Of a DNA stretch of 64,000 bases, positions 16,158-26,959 are shown one piece after another. The notes under the pieces were generated by a model. The model searched no databases and was not told the DNA's origin. It saw only the letters and a list, made by a program, of their open reading frames with translations. The DNA comes from UBA11358 sp049517655. Lineage in GTDB: Bacteria; Verrucomicrobiota; Verrucomicrobiia; Limisphaerales; UBA11358. The DNA lies in contig JBEKRQ010000004.1 in NCBI GenBank assembly GCA_049517655.1, positions 1-64,000 on the forward strand, in the 5' to 3' direction. The stretch's first letter is position 1. Each line of letters starts with the position of its first letter. Position numbers and translations under genes: made by a program.

Positions 16158-18146
16158 ATGAGCCGTTATCTCGACATGGTGAACGGGCCGGAGCAGTTGA
16201 AAAAGCTCGCGCTGCCACAGCTTCAGGAACTGGCCGGGGAAATCCGTGAGGAGTTGATCGCCGGCCTCGCCCAAAGCGGCGGACATCTCGGCCCGAATCT
16301 GGGCGTGGTCGAGTTGACCATCGCGCTGCACCGCGTTTTCAACACGCCCAGGGACAAATTTGTCTGGGATGTGAGCCATCAGATTTATGTCCATAAAATT
16401 CTCACGGACCGGAAGGACAGATTCCGCACCATCCGGCAGACGGGCGGTTTGAACGGCTTCGCGTTGCGCACGGAAAGTCCGCACGATTGTTACGGCGCGG
16501 GCCACGCAGGCACGGCGCTTTCCGCCGCGCTCGGCATGGCGGTGGCGCGCGATAAACGCGGCACGGACGAGCACATCGTCTGTATTTTTGGCGACGCCGC
16601 GCTGACCAACGGCATTTCCTACGAAGCTCTCAACAACATCGGTCACACGACGAAGCGCTTTATCGGCATTCTCAACGATAACGAATGGAGCATCGCCAAA
16701 AACGTCGGCGCGATTGCCAATTATTTGAACAAGCTCGTTACCAATCCGCGTTACAACAAGCTCGCGCGGGATTTTGAAAATTTTGTGCGCCGCCTGCCCA
16801 AAGGCGAACTGGCATTAAAACTGGCGCACAGGGCCGAAGTGGGGTTCAAGGGCGCTATTACCGGCGTGGGCCTGCGGCAGACCGGCATGACGTTGGATGC
16901 GGACGGGCGCGGCGGTTATGGCAGTCCGGTTATTTTTGAGGAAATGGGCTTGCGCTATCTCGGCCCGATTGACGGGCACGATCTGCCGTTGCTCATCAGC
17001 ACGCTGGAATTTGCCAAAACGTGCGACCATCCAATCGTCATCCATGTCCTCACGCAAAAAGGAAAGGGTTTTGAAGCTGCGCTCAAACATCCGGAAAAAT
17101 TCCATGGTCTTGGCCCTTACGACGTAAAGACTGGCGAAACGCCCGCGCCCGCACCCGGCACGCCGCCGAATTATAACGACGTGATGGGGCAAACACTTGT
17201 GAAATTGTGCCAGAAAGACAATACACTCGTTGGCATCACCGCCGCCATGCCCAGTGGCACCGGCCTCAAATGCCTCGAAAAAGCGATGCCAGACCGCTAT
17301 TACGACGTCGGCATCGCGGAGGAACACGCCGTCATTTTCGCCGCCGGCATGGCCACGATGGGCTTCCATCCGGTCGTCGCGATTTATTCCAGTTTCCTGC
17401 AACGCGCCTACGACTGCATTCATCACGACGTTTGTTTGCAGGATTTGCCGGTGATTTTCTGCATGGACCGCGCCGGTCTTTCCGCCAATGACGGCCCAAC
17501 GCATCACGGTTTGTTCGACATCGCGTATCTGCGCTGCACGCCAAACGTCATTGCCATGGCGCCGAAGGACGAGGACGAACTCGTGGACATGATGTTCACC
17601 GCCGCGCACGAACAACATCCGACGTTCATCCGCTATCCGCGCGGAGTGGCGGAGGGCGTGCCCATCAAGGAACAACCGGAACTGCTCGAAATCGGCAAGG
17701 CGGAAGTCATTCGGAATTTCTCAAATAATGGCGAACGCAAGGTCGCGCTGTTTGGCCTCGGTCCGATGAACACGATTGCTCGCAAAGCCGCGGCGCAACT
17801 CGCAGCGGAGGGTTTTGATTGCGCCGTCATCAACCCGCGCTTCACCAAACCGCTCGACGCCGGCACACACGAATTTTTTGGTCGCGCTGCGGAAGTGGTC
17901 GTAACGCTCGAAGACCATACGCTGATGGGTGGATATGGCTCTGCGGTGCTGGAACTGTTCAGTGAGAAAGGCGTGACGACGTCCGTCGTGCGCATCGGCT
18001 GGCCGGACCAATTCATCGAGCACGCCACGACACAAGACGAACTCCGCGAGAAATACGGCCTGACAGTCGAGAACACCATAGCCAAGGTGAAGGCGCAGTT
18101 TGGTGGGGCCACGGCAAAAGTGACGAAGCTGGTTGCAGTAGCCTAG
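16158..18146 (+). CDS. dxs: 1-deoxy-D-xylulose-5-phosphate synthase
   Basis: DXS condenses pyruvate and glyceraldehyde-3-phosphate using thiamine diphosphate, the first step of the MEP isoprenoid pathway; its products feed squalene and hopanoids (see shc at 59789). It has 662 residues, slightly longer than usual. Conserved blocks: SGGHLGPNLGVVELTIALH, FVWDVSHQIYVHKILTDR, GHAGTALSAALG, RYYDVGIAEEHAVIFAAGMA and FCMDRAGLSANDGPTHHG. The usual GDG of the cofactor motif reads GDA here (FGDAALTNGISYEALN), with Asn later in the motif (ILNDNEWSI) as normal. The catalytic Glu of IAEEHAV and the first His are present. The start is ATG 16158. Confidence 0.95.
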   Translation: MSRYLDMVNGPEQLKKLALPQLQELAGEIREELIAGLAQSGGHLGPNLGVVELTIALHRVFNTPRDKFVWDVSHQIYVHKILTDRKDRFRTIRQTGGLNGFALRTESPHDCYGAGHAGTALSAALGMAVARDKRGTDEHIVCIFGDAALTNGISYEALNNIGHTTKRFIGILNDNEWSIAKNVGAIANYLNKLVTNPRYNKLARDFENFVRRLPKGELALKLAHRAEVGFKGAITGVGLRQTGMTLDADGRGGYGSPVIFEEMGLRYLGPIDGHDLPLLISTLEFAKTCDHPIVIHVLTQKGKGFEAALKHPEKFHGLGPYDVKTGETPAPAPGTPPNYNDVMGQTLVKLCQKDNTLVGITAAMPSGTGLKCLEKAMPDRYYDVGIAEEHAVIFAAGMATMGFHPVVAIYSSFLQRAYDCIHHDVCLQDLPVIFCMDRAGLSANDGPTHHGLFDIAYLRCTPNVIAMAPKDEDELVDMMFTAAHEQHPTFIRYPRGVAEGVPIKEQPELLEIGKAEVIRNFSNNGERKVALFGLGPMNTIARKAAAQLAAEGFDCAVINPRFTKPLDAGTHEFFGRAAEVVVTLEDHTLMGGYGSAVLELFSEKGVTTSVVRIGWPDQFIEHATTQDELREKYGLTVENTIAKVKAQFGGATAKVTKLVAVA

Positions 18147-18274
18147 TTAAGAAACAGACGTATGGCCGATTTCACATCGGAAAAGTTATCTTGATTTCCT
18201 CCGTAATCAGCCTTTTCCTCTCTGCGCAGAAATTGGAATTTGCTCGCCGCGCCGTAGCGAAACGAAGGCGGGAA

Positions 18275-18302
18275 AAATCGCAAATCGTAAATCATAAATC
18301 AG
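18275..18302. repeat. 7-nt tandem array abutting the icd start codon
   Basis: There are four units: AAATCGC, AAATCGT, AAATCAT and AAATCAG. The last ends at 18302 and the icd ATG starts at 18303. No Shine-Dalgarno-like sequence separates them. Upstream (18247-18272) is the GCCGTAGCGAAACGAAGGCG segment shared with other repeat loci. Confidence 0.85.
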
Positions 18303-19562
18303 ATGAAGCCTCCCACCGGTGGGAAAATTTCGATTCGGAACGGCAAACTGAATGTGCCGGACAATCCCATCCTGCCGTTCATTCGCGGCGATGGCACCGG
18401 TCCCGACATCTGGGCCGCCAGCGTCCGTGTGTTCGATGCCGCTGTGCAAAAGGCCTACGGCGGCAAACGCAAGGTCGCGTGGTTTGAAGTTTTCGCCGGT
18501 GAGGCTGCGAAAAACAAATTCGATAACTGGCTGCCCGACGACACGGTCGAGGCGTTCAAGGAATTTCTGGTCGGCATCAAAGGGCCGCTAACCACGCCCG
18601 TCGGCGGCGGCATCCGCTCGCTCAACGTCGCGCTGCGCCAGATGCTCGACCTCTACGTCTGCTTGCGCCCGGTCCAGTATTTTCAAGGTGTGCCGTCGCC
18701 CGTGAAACATCCGGAAAAAGTGAACGTGGTCATCTTTCGTGAAAACACCGAGGACATTTACGCGGGCATTGATTTTGAAGCTGGCAAGGAACAGGCGCTC
18801 AAGACCCTTGAATTTCTCAAGGCGAACTTCCCGAAGGACTTCAAAAAAATCCGGTTCGGGGACAAACCTGAATTCGTCGGTGTCGGCATCAAGCCGGTTT
18901 CAAAACCCGGCACGGAACGCCTCGTCCGCTCGGCCATCCAATACGCCATCGCGAACAAACGCAAGAGCGTCACAATTGTCCACAAGGGCAACATCATGAA
19001 ATTCACCGAAGGCGCATTCCGCGATTGGGCCTATGCGCTGGCCAAAAGGGAATTTGGCGCGGTGGAGATAGATGGCGGGCCTTGGTGCCGGATTCAGAAG
19101 TCAGAAGTCAGAAGTCAGAAGTCAGAAGTATTAGTAAAGGACGCCATCGCCGACGTCACGCTGCAACAAGTGCTGACGCGACCGGAGGATTTCGACGTCA
19201 TCGCCACGCTGAATCTGAATGGCGATTATTTAAGCGATGCGCTGGCGGCGCAGGTGGGTGGCATCGGCATCGCACCCGGCGGCAATATCAATTATGTCAG
19301 CGGCCACGCAATTTTTGAAGCGACGCACGGCACCGCGCCCAAATACGCAAATCAGGACAAGGTGAATCCGGGCAGTGTTGTATTGAGCGGCGAAATGATG
19401 TTCCGTTACCTGGGCTGGACTGAAGCGGCCGATTTGATCTTGAAAGGCTTGACCGGCGCGATTGGCAGCAAGCGCGTGACTTACGATTTTGCGCGCCAGA
19501 TGGATGGCGCGACGGAAATCAAATGCTCCGAATTCGGAACCAATATTATCAATCACATGTAG
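18303..19562 (+). CDS. icd: Isocitrate dehydrogenase (NADP-type)
   Basis: This enzyme makes 2-oxoglutarate, CO2 and NADPH from isocitrate in the TCA cycle. It has 419 residues. The substrate loop reads IRSLNVALRQ (Ser and Asn of the phosphorylation/substrate motif), FRENTEDIYAGIDFE follows, and the cofactor region ATHGTAPKYANQDK has the Lys-Tyr pair typical of NADP specificity. Between PWCRI and VKDAIADVTLQQ, about 12 residues (QKSEVRSQKSEV) are encoded by five perfect CAGAAGT repeats (19095-19129), an insertion not expected in the family. The start codon directly follows another 7-nt array, so translation initiation lacks an ordinary ribosome-binding site. Confidence 0.95.
   Translation: MKPPTGGKISIRNGKLNVPDNPILPFIRGDGTGPDIWAASVRVFDAAVQKAYGGKRKVAWFEVFAGEAAKNKFDNWLPDDTVEAFKEFLVGIKGPLTTPVGGGIRSLNVALRQMLDLYVCLRPVQYFQGVPSPVKHPEKVNVVIFRENTEDIYAGIDFEAGKEQALKTLEFLKANFPKDFKKIRFGDKPEFVGVGIKPVSKPGTERLVRSAIQYAIANKRKSVTIVHKGNIMKFTEGAFRDWAYALAKREFGAVEIDGGPWCRIQKSEVRSQKSEVLVKDAIADVTLQQVLTRPEDFDVIATLNLNGDYLSDALAAQVGGIGIAPGGNINYVSGHAIFEATHGTAPKYANQDKVNPGSVVLSGEMMFRYLGWTEAADLILKGLTGAIGSKRVTYDFARQMDGATEIKCSEFGTNIINHM
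19095..19129. repeat. Five perfect CAGAAGT repeats inside icd
   Basis: CAGAAGT occurs at 19095, 19102, 19109, 19116 and 19123 without a mismatch. Because 7 is not a multiple of 3, the units are read in shifting frames, giving the alternating QKSEVRS peptide. Perfect identity suggests recent expansion. Confidence 0.95.
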
Positions 19563-19745
19563 GCAGGTCCGGCACGGACTTTGGTAATAATATCATCGCG
19601 AACATGTGAGGCGGTTCAAAATTTTTCTGAAGGCAAACGCGAACGCGTAAATGATTTCCAGCAACACGTCCCGGAACATGGCGGCGCATTGGTGGCTGGC
19701 CTGCCAAACTGTTTGAAGTGGCGTTTTGCGTTTCGCATTCAGCTC

Positions 19746-20513
19746 TCAAATGGAAATATGAAAATAAAGGATCAAAGCGGCAATTAAACCAAAGCCCGCG
19801 CCAAAATAGGAAAGCACCAGCGCCTTGTGATGTTTCCAGATTTCGCCCAATACCGCGTGAATCGCCAGATAGAAAAATCCGCCGGCCGCGTTCGCCAGCA
19901 TCAGCGCCAGCGTCAGTTTCAGCGCGTGTTGCGGAACATTTTGCAAAGCAAACCAGCCCAGCAATCCGCCGACGATGGTCATGGCTTCCACCGCCGCCAC
20001 CAGCCACAGCATTTTTTTGCGCGGGTATCCGCCGCCGAGCAGCAACGCGCCCAGCGCCAGCCCTTCGGGAAATTTATGCACGCAAATTGCGAACAGGATG
20101 GAAAGTTTCACCGGCTCGCTTTCTTCGAGTCCCGCCGCCAGCGCCAGCCCGTCCACGGTGCAATGAATCCCCAGCGCAATCATCATTGCCAGAGCGAATT
20201 CGGCCAGCCGGTGGGTTGTGGCTTCGTCGAAATGGCTGGCCGCGCACGCCGGACAGATATGGAAAATATATTTGGTGATAATGGCAAAAAGGAGATAACC
20301 CGAAGCCGCCACCGGCAGAAACCACCAGCGCAGGTCTTCCCAACATTCCGGCGCGATGCCGCAGAGCGAGACGCCCAGCAGTGTTCCGGCGCCGAGGCTG
20401 ATGAAGGCGCACAGTTGCTTGTGCGTTCGAGCCAGAAGGCCGCTGAACGCGCCACCGGCCATCGCAATGGCGAACGCCGAGAAAATCTGGGTTAGAATGG
20501 GTGCTATGCCCAT
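19746..20513 (-). CDS. ZIP family metal transporter
   Basis: The 255-residue membrane protein has about eight hydrophobic helices. The metal-binding motifs of helices 4 and 5 are visible as GIHCTVDGLALAAG and VHKFPEGLALG, so it should move zinc, iron or a similar divalent cation into the cytoplasm. The start is ATG 20511-20513. It lies downstream of secA on the same strand, separated by a REP pair (20588-20637), and is convergent with icd. The 183 bases between icd and this gene hold no feature I recognise. Confidence 0.88.
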   Translation of the reverse strand: MGIAPILTQIFSAFAIAMAGGAFSGLLARTHKQLCAFISLGAGTLLGVSLCGIAPECWEDLRWWFLPVAASGYLLFAIITKYIFHICPACAASHFDEATTHRLAEFALAMMIALGIHCTVDGLALAAGLEESEPVKLSILFAICVHKFPEGLALGALLLGGGYPRKKMLWLVAAVEAMTIVGGLLGWFALQNVPQHALKLTLALMLANAAGGFFYLAIHAVLGEIWKHHKALVLSYFGAGFGLIAALILYFHISI

Positions 20514-20587
20514 GTCAGTGATCTTAATTGCGAATCATTTGCAATATAACAAAAGACAGAATGGCTGCAAGCTTTTATTTTGGAAAG

Positions 20588-20637
20588 GTAGGGACGACCT
20601 GCCGGTCGTCCGAGGCCGCGCAGCAGCGCGGCCCTAC
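20588..20637. repeat. Inverted REP pair between secA and the ZIP gene
   Basis: A plus-strand REP (GTAG at 20588-20591; stem GGACGACC at 20592-20599 with GGTCGTCC at 20604-20611) faces a minus-strand REP (CTAC at 20634-20637; stem GGCCGCG/CGCGGCC). It is the same family as the elements flanking the RAYT. Confidence 0.85.
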
Positions 20638-20645
20638 CGATTTTG

Positions 20646-23600
20646 TTATCGTCCGCAGCAGTGTTTGTATTTCTTGCCGCTGCCGCAAGGGCAGGGGTCG
20701 TTGCGCCCCACTTTCGGACCGGTGCGGATGGGCTTGGCCTTTTCCGCCACCACCGCCGCCGCTTCGCTGACAACGTCGCTGCCCTTGGCTTGCGCGCCGC
20801 CGGAACTGGCGGTTTTCGTGCCGCCAAACGCGCTCGTGGTCTGGTGCAGCATTTGTTGGGGAACGTTTCTCAGGAAATTTTCAAACGCCATCAGGCTGGA
20901 TGCGCTGCGGAAAATGTTGTGGCAAATCTCGGTCTTTACGCTGACCATCAGCTCGTCGAAAATTTTGAACGCCTCGGCCTTGTATTCGATGAGCGGGTCG
21001 CGCTGGCCGTAACCGCGCAGGCCGATGCTGTAGCGGAGGCTGTCCATTTCATAGAGATGCTCCTGCCACAGCTTGTCAATCGCGCTCAAAATGGTGAACC
21101 GTTCGACTTCCTTGAGCGCGTCGGGATTTTCAAAACTGATTTTGATGTCGTAAGCCTTGCGGACGCTTTCGGAAATGAAATTGCAAACGGCAAATTGCGC
21201 CGGACTCAACCCGTCGAAAAACGAGCCGGCCACGGGCGTCTCTTTGCCGGACTCGGCGGCTTTGATGATTTCGGCCTCGGGCAGGCCAATGGGAAAGTTC
21301 AAATTCACCCAATCAGCCAATGGCCGGACTTTCCATTCGTTGAATTCGGTGTCGGTGTTCGTGAATTGCGCGACTTCGTCCACGACGACTTCCTCCATGA
21401 TGTCCATAAGCCGGTCGCGAACATCCTCGGCGTGGATGATTTCGTTGCGGAAGCCGTAAATGACTTCGCGCTGCTTGTTCATCACGTCGTCGTATTCGAG
21501 CGTGCGTTTGCGGATTTGAAAATTGTGCTGTTCGACGCGCTTTTGTGCCTGCTGAATGGAACGATTTAAAAGCGGATGGGACAATTCCTGGCCTTCTTCG
21601 AGTCCCATTTTTTCCATGTATTTGACAATGCGATCAGAGCCGAACAACCGCATCAAATCGTCCTCGAGCGAGATAAAAAAGTGCGATGAACCGGGATCGC
21701 CCTGCCGCGCGCAGCGGCCGCGCAACTGCCGGTCAATGCGGCGCGCCTCGTGGCGTTCCGTGCCGAGCACGTGCAAGCCGCCAACTTCTGTCACGCCAGG
21801 GCCGAGTTTGATGTCGGTGCCGCGGCCTGCCATGTTCGTGGCAATGGTGATGGCCCCGCGCTGGCCGGCGCGCGCAACGATTTCGGCCTCCTGCTGGTGA
21901 TACTTCGCGTTGAGGACGGAATGGATCAATCCCTCGCGTTTCAGCATCCGCGAAAGCATTTCGCTCGTTTCGACGCTGACGGTGCCGACAAGGATCGGCC
22001 GGCCTCGCGCGTGAAGTTCCTTGATTTCCCTGACGACGGCGTTGAATTTTTCGCGTTTGGTTTTATAGACCGAGTCGTGCCCGTCCTTGCGGATGCACGG
22101 TTTGTTGGTCGGAATCGTCAGCACGCCGAGTTTGTAAATATCCAGAAATTCGGTCGCTTCGGTTTCCGCCGTGCCGGTCATGCCCGCCAGTTTTTGGTAA
22201 AGGCGGAAATAATTTTGAATCGTGATGGTCGCTAGTGTTTGAGTCTCCCGCTCAATTTCGACGCCTTCCTTCGCTTCGACGGCCTGATGCAAACCGTCGC
22301 TCCAGCGGCGGCCGGACATGAGGCGTCCGGTGTGCTCGTCAACGATGATGACCTTGTTTTCCTGCACAACATATTCGACGTCCTTTTGATAAATGCTGTA
22401 GGCCCTGAGTAATTGCGAGATGGCGTGCATTTTCTGCGCCTTGGTCTCGAAGTCCGCCTGCAATTTTGTCTTTAGTTCCAAGCGCTTGCGCGCGTCGGTC
22501 TCCGGGCCGACATCAATTTCATGCAACTCTGTCGTCAAGTCGGGCAACACGAAGGAGTCCGGGTCCTTGGGGCTGATGAAATTGCGGCCTTTCTCGGTTA
22601 AATCGGCCTCATGGCTTTTCTCATCAATCGCAAAAAATAACTCCTCTTTCTCGCGGTAGAGGTCAACTTTCTTCTGGTCTTTGTGCAATTCCAGCTCGGC
22701 CTTGTTCATCATCCGAAGGTTCTCAGGGTCCTCCAGCAGTTTCAGCAAACCCTCGGATTTCGGCTGGCCCGTTTTGACGCGAAAGAGCAGCAGGCCGATT
22801 TCATGTTCGAGCGCGTCGCCATTTTCCACGTTCGACCCGTCGGTGGGATTCGATTTTTTAATCAACGCCTCGGCCTCGGACAAAAACCGGGCGCACAAGC
22901 GTTCCTGCGCGCGGACGAGCGATTCGACGTCCGGCTTCCACTGCGCGTATTGCTCGTCGAACGTGTGCAGGGACGGGCCGCTGATAATGAGCGGCGTGCG
23001 CGCTTCATCAATGAGAATCGAGTCCACTTCGTCCACGATGGCGTAATAATGCCCGCGCTGGACCTGCTCCTCCTTGCGCGCGGCCATGCCGTTGTCGCGG
23101 AGATAATCAAAACCGAACTCGGCGTTTGTGCCGTAGGTGATGTCGCAATCGTATTGTTCGCGGCGGATCTTGGGCGACTGGTCGTGCAAAATGACGCCAA
23201 CCGTGAGACCGAGAAATTTGTATATCGCGCCCATCCATTCCGAGTCGCGCGCGGCCAGATAATCATTCACCGTTACCACGTGAACGCCGCGTCCGGTGAG
23301 CGCATTGAGGTAAATGGGCATGGTGGCGACGAGCGTTTTGCCTTCGCCGGTGGCCATTTCGGTGATTTTTCCCGAATGCTGCGCCATCCCGCCGATGAGT
23401 TGCACGTCGAATGGAATCATGTCCCAAATGGTGGGATGCTCCCGAATAATGACTTCCGTTTTGCGCTCGACCATCCGGCGGCAGGTGTTTTTCACGGCGG
23501 CGAATGCCTCGGGCAAAATTTGATCAAGCCGCAGCGCCAACTGCTTGTTGTCCGTGATTTTGGAAAACTCGTCCTTCCACGCGACGGTTTTCTGGCGTAA

Positions 23601-23723
23601 TTCGTCGTCGGAGAGCTTTTGAAGTCCGGCTTCGATTTCATTGATCTGGCGGACGACCGGCCAGAATTTTTTCAACTGGCGGTCATTCCTCGACCCGAAG
23701 ATCGTTTTTATCAATCCAGTCAT
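20646..23723 (-). CDS. secA: Preprotein translocase ATPase SecA
   Basis: SecA drives export of proteins through SecYEG. It has 1025 residues, about 120 longer than the E. coli protein, mostly from a longer region after the DEAD box. Motifs: Walker A MATGEGKT (GEGKT at 126-130), VHVVTVNDYLA, DEVDSILIDEARTPLIISG, NMAGRGTDIKLG, QLRGRCARQGDPGSSHFFISLEDDLMR, and the C-terminal zinc motif NDPCPCGSGKKYKHCCGR for SecB/ribosome contact. The start is ATG 23721-23723. The stop lies just beside a REP pair. Confidence 0.97.
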   Translation of the reverse strand: MTGLIKTIFGSRNDRQLKKFWPVVRQINEIEAGLQKLSDDELRQKTVAWKDEFSKITDNKQLALRLDQILPEAFAAVKNTCRRMVERKTEVIIREHPTIWDMIPFDVQLIGGMAQHSGKITEMATGEGKTLVATMPIYLNALTGRGVHVVTVNDYLAARDSEWMGAIYKFLGLTVGVILHDQSPKIRREQYDCDITYGTNAEFGFDYLRDNGMAARKEEQVQRGHYYAIVDEVDSILIDEARTPLIISGPSLHTFDEQYAQWKPDVESLVRAQERLCARFLSEAEALIKKSNPTDGSNVENGDALEHEIGLLLFRVKTGQPKSEGLLKLLEDPENLRMMNKAELELHKDQKKVDLYREKEELFFAIDEKSHEADLTEKGRNFISPKDPDSFVLPDLTTELHEIDVGPETDARKRLELKTKLQADFETKAQKMHAISQLLRAYSIYQKDVEYVVQENKVIIVDEHTGRLMSGRRWSDGLHQAVEAKEGVEIERETQTLATITIQNYFRLYQKLAGMTGTAETEATEFLDIYKLGVLTIPTNKPCIRKDGHDSVYKTKREKFNAVVREIKELHARGRPILVGTVSVETSEMLSRMLKREGLIHSVLNAKYHQQEAEIVARAGQRGAITIATNMAGRGTDIKLGPGVTEVGGLHVLGTERHEARRIDRQLRGRCARQGDPGSSHFFISLEDDLMRLFGSDRIVKYMEKMGLEEGQELSHPLLNRSIQQAQKRVEQHNFQIRKRTLEYDDVMNKQREVIYGFRNEIIHAEDVRDRLMDIMEEVVVDEVAQFTNTDTEFNEWKVRPLADWVNLNFPIGLPEAEIIKAAESGKETPVAGSFFDGLSPAQFAVCNFISESVRKAYDIKISFENPDALKEVERFTILSAIDKLWQEHLYEMDSLRYSIGLRGYGQRDPLIEYKAEAFKIFDELMVSVKTEICHNIFRSASSLMAFENFLRNVPQQMLHQTTSAFGGTKTASSGGAQAKGSDVVSEAAAVVAEKAKPIRTGPKVGRNDPCPCGSGKKYKHCCGR

Positions 23724-24027
23724 GACAATTTGCGACGGTTTGCGAAAATAACGCGGTAAACGCTACGCGAGGAACCGCAAAGCGTCAAAGTGAATCGCTG
23801 TGACCTTGCGCCATTTTCCAGTGGGATTCAGCGCAAAGGCAGGGTCGCATCGCCTTGTCGCGCCGACTTGCCGCGCCAAAGTGTAACGACGGCGGGAGTG
23901 TGGAATGAAGGCGGACGAGGCGACTGGGGTGGGAGGCGGAACTTCCGCCGGCCGCGCGTCCCTGCCAGCCAAATCATACACTGGCGTCTGTTTCGCCGAT
24001 TCGTTAGTCTCAGGGCGGAATCACGCG
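23724..24027. other. Divergent intergenic region secA / lpxI
   Basis: These 304 bases between divergent genes should hold both promoters, but no convincing -35/-10 pair stands out. They contain GGCGGAACTTCCGCC (a short perfect palindrome near 23935-23949). The last 123 bases are open in the lpxI frame without family-like sequence. Confidence 0.4.
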
Positions 24028-24846
24028 ATGAATACCGCGCTCGAATCTCTCGGCCTGATTGCCGGCAACCGCTCGCTGCCCCTGGAATTTGCCCGGCAGG
24101 CGCGCGCCGCCGGCGTCAAACGTCTTGTCGCCGTCGCCTTTGAAAATGAAACCGATCCCGCGCTCGTGAAGTTCGTGGACGAAATCGTCTGGCTCAAGGT
24201 CGGCCAATTGTCAAAAATGATTTCCGCCTTCACCAGCCGCGGCATCAAACAGTGCGTCATGGTCGGCCAAATTGCGCCGAAGAATCTTTTCGATCTCCGG
24301 CCCGATTTGCGCGCAATGTCACTGGCGCTCCGGCTCAAGGAAAGAAACGCGCACACGATTTTCGGGGCCATTGCGGACGAATTGAAAAAAGATGGCATCG
24401 AACTGATAGAAGCGACGCCGTGGCTCAAGCCGCTGATGCCGCAAACCGGTTTTCATCTCGGACCAAAATTGTCGGACGAACGGTGCGCGGACGTGGAATT
24501 TGGTTTTCTCACTGCGAAGGAAATTTCGCGCCTGGAAATCGGCCAGACCGTTGTCGTGAAAAATGGCGCGGTGCTGGCGGTTGAAGGTTTTGAAGGCACG
24601 GACAAATGCCTCGCGCGCGGCGGCGAACTTGCCGGCAAAGACGGCGGCGCGGTCGCCGTGAAGGTCGCCAAGGCCAGTCACGACATGCGTTTCGACATTC
24701 CCTGCATCGGCGCGCAAACTCTGGAGACGTGCGCCGCGTCCGGCGTGGCGGTGCTCGCGCTCGAATCCGGCAGGACACTTTTGCTCGAACAAGAAGCTTG
24801 CGAACAAATCGCAAGGAAAAATAAAATCTCCGTCACGGCCATTTAA
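24028..24846 (+). CDS. lpxI: UDP-2,3-diacylglucosamine pyrophosphatase LpxI
   Basis: LpxI cleaves UDP-2,3-diacylglucosamine to lipid X in lipid A biosynthesis, replacing LpxH in many bacteria. The 272-residue protein shows the family layout: LGLIAGNRSLPLEFARQARAAG at the N-terminus, VGQIAPKNLFDL, FGAIADELKKDGIELI, then the C-terminal GFLTAKEISRLEIGQTVVVK, AVEGFEGTDKCLARGG, FDIPCIGAQTLE and LALESGRTLLLEQ. The start is ATG 24028; the in-frame extension to 23905 is repeat-like. With the heptose kinase at 49493 it indicates an outer membrane with lipopolysaccharide. Confidence 0.92.
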   Translation: MNTALESLGLIAGNRSLPLEFARQARAAGVKRLVAVAFENETDPALVKFVDEIVWLKVGQLSKMISAFTSRGIKQCVMVGQIAPKNLFDLRPDLRAMSLALRLKERNAHTIFGAIADELKKDGIELIEATPWLKPLMPQTGFHLGPKLSDERCADVEFGFLTAKEISRLEIGQTVVVKNGAVLAVEGFEGTDKCLARGGELAGKDGGAVAVKVAKASHDMRFDIPCIGAQTLETCAASGVAVLALESGRTLLLEQEACEQIARKNKISVTAI

Positions 24847-24873
24847 ACCATGGACCTCTGACTTATTTTGACA

Positions 24874-24901
24874 TTGGACTTTGGACTTTAGATTTTGGAC
24901 T
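24874..24901. repeat. 7-nt tandem array before the 24909 gene
   Basis: There are four units, TTGGACT, TTGGACT, TTAGATT and TTGGACT, preceded by looser copies from 24851. They end 7 bases before the ATG at 24909. Confidence 0.85.
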
Positions 24902-24908
24902 ATTAATT

Positions 24909-25415
24909 ATGCTGACGTCGCACGAACTCTTCGGTTTCATGTCGCCTGGTCTGGCGAACGAAATTGTCAATTACGCCTACGAGTCGGACAAACCCACTTA
25001 CAAGGCCGCTCTTGGCGCCGTCGCCCAGGCGCGCCATGTGCGTCCGGTCTTTCTCGAACGCCAGCCGCGCACGCAGCGTCATGAGGCGATGATTTCAACC
25101 CTGTCCCGGCCAGCGCTCGATACCGTGGCCGGCGGTCTCATCCGCGCGTGGCTCATGAAAAAACACAAGGCAATGCTCGTGGATTTTCTCAATGGATTGG
25201 GTATTCAAAACAATGAAGGCGTCGTGGACAACCTGCCCGCGGCAATGGACGATGCGAAATTGAAATCCGCCATCGAGACGTTGCTGAAAAAATATCCGCC
25301 GGAGGCCGTGGCTGTTTATCTGAATGCGTTCAACGACATGAACAGGGCGAATTGGGCCAACTTAAAAACCATTTTGGAATCCGATGCGCGTCTGCAATTG
25401 GGCGCGCACGCTTGA
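24909..25415 (+). CDS. Conserved-looking hypothetical protein
   Basis: The 168-residue protein is Ala/Leu-rich, soluble and mostly helical, with no signal peptide or membrane segment. It starts MLTSHELFGFMSPGLANEIV and ends in ANLKTILESDARLQLGAHA. I recognise no named domain. Codon use and composition are like the flanking housekeeping genes, and it lies 62 bases after lpxI and 62 bases before gnd on the same strand, so a native gene is likely. The pattern of helices (PALDTVAGGLIRAWLMKKHK, LKSAIETLLKKYPPEAVAVY) suggests a small helical bundle. Function unknown. Confidence 0.75.
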   Translation: MLTSHELFGFMSPGLANEIVNYAYESDKPTYKAALGAVAQARHVRPVFLERQPRTQRHEAMISTLSRPALDTVAGGLIRAWLMKKHKAMLVDFLNGLGIQNNEGVVDNLPAAMDDAKLKSAIETLLKKYPPEAVAVYLNAFNDMNRANWANLKTILESDARLQLGAHA

Positions 25416-25477
25416 AACGGCAAAAATTTCTCGCGCCGTCCCGCGTGAATAGTATTCTGCACGGACACTTTTGATTT

Positions 25478-26959
<1,482 letters not shown>

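Noticed and set aside
19095..19129. CAGAAGT tandem repeats considered as a CRISPR-like or phase-variation tract
   Set aside because: There are no spacers, and the tract is inside a conserved enzyme gene that stays open; a 7-nt unit could cause phase variation, but nothing suggests icd is switched.
20588..20637. REP pairs considered as rho-independent terminators
   Set aside because: Stems are GC-rich and stable, but no T-run follows on either strand, and the shared GTAG head is a REP trait.
22683..23600. Long rightward frames opposite secA (also 20643-21569)
   Set aside because: Antisense shadows of a complete and well-conserved secA.
24868..24908. TTGACA at 24868 with TATTAAT at 24901 as a promoter
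   Set aside because: The spacing is 27 bases and both lie within a 7-nt repeat array, so the match is most likely chance.
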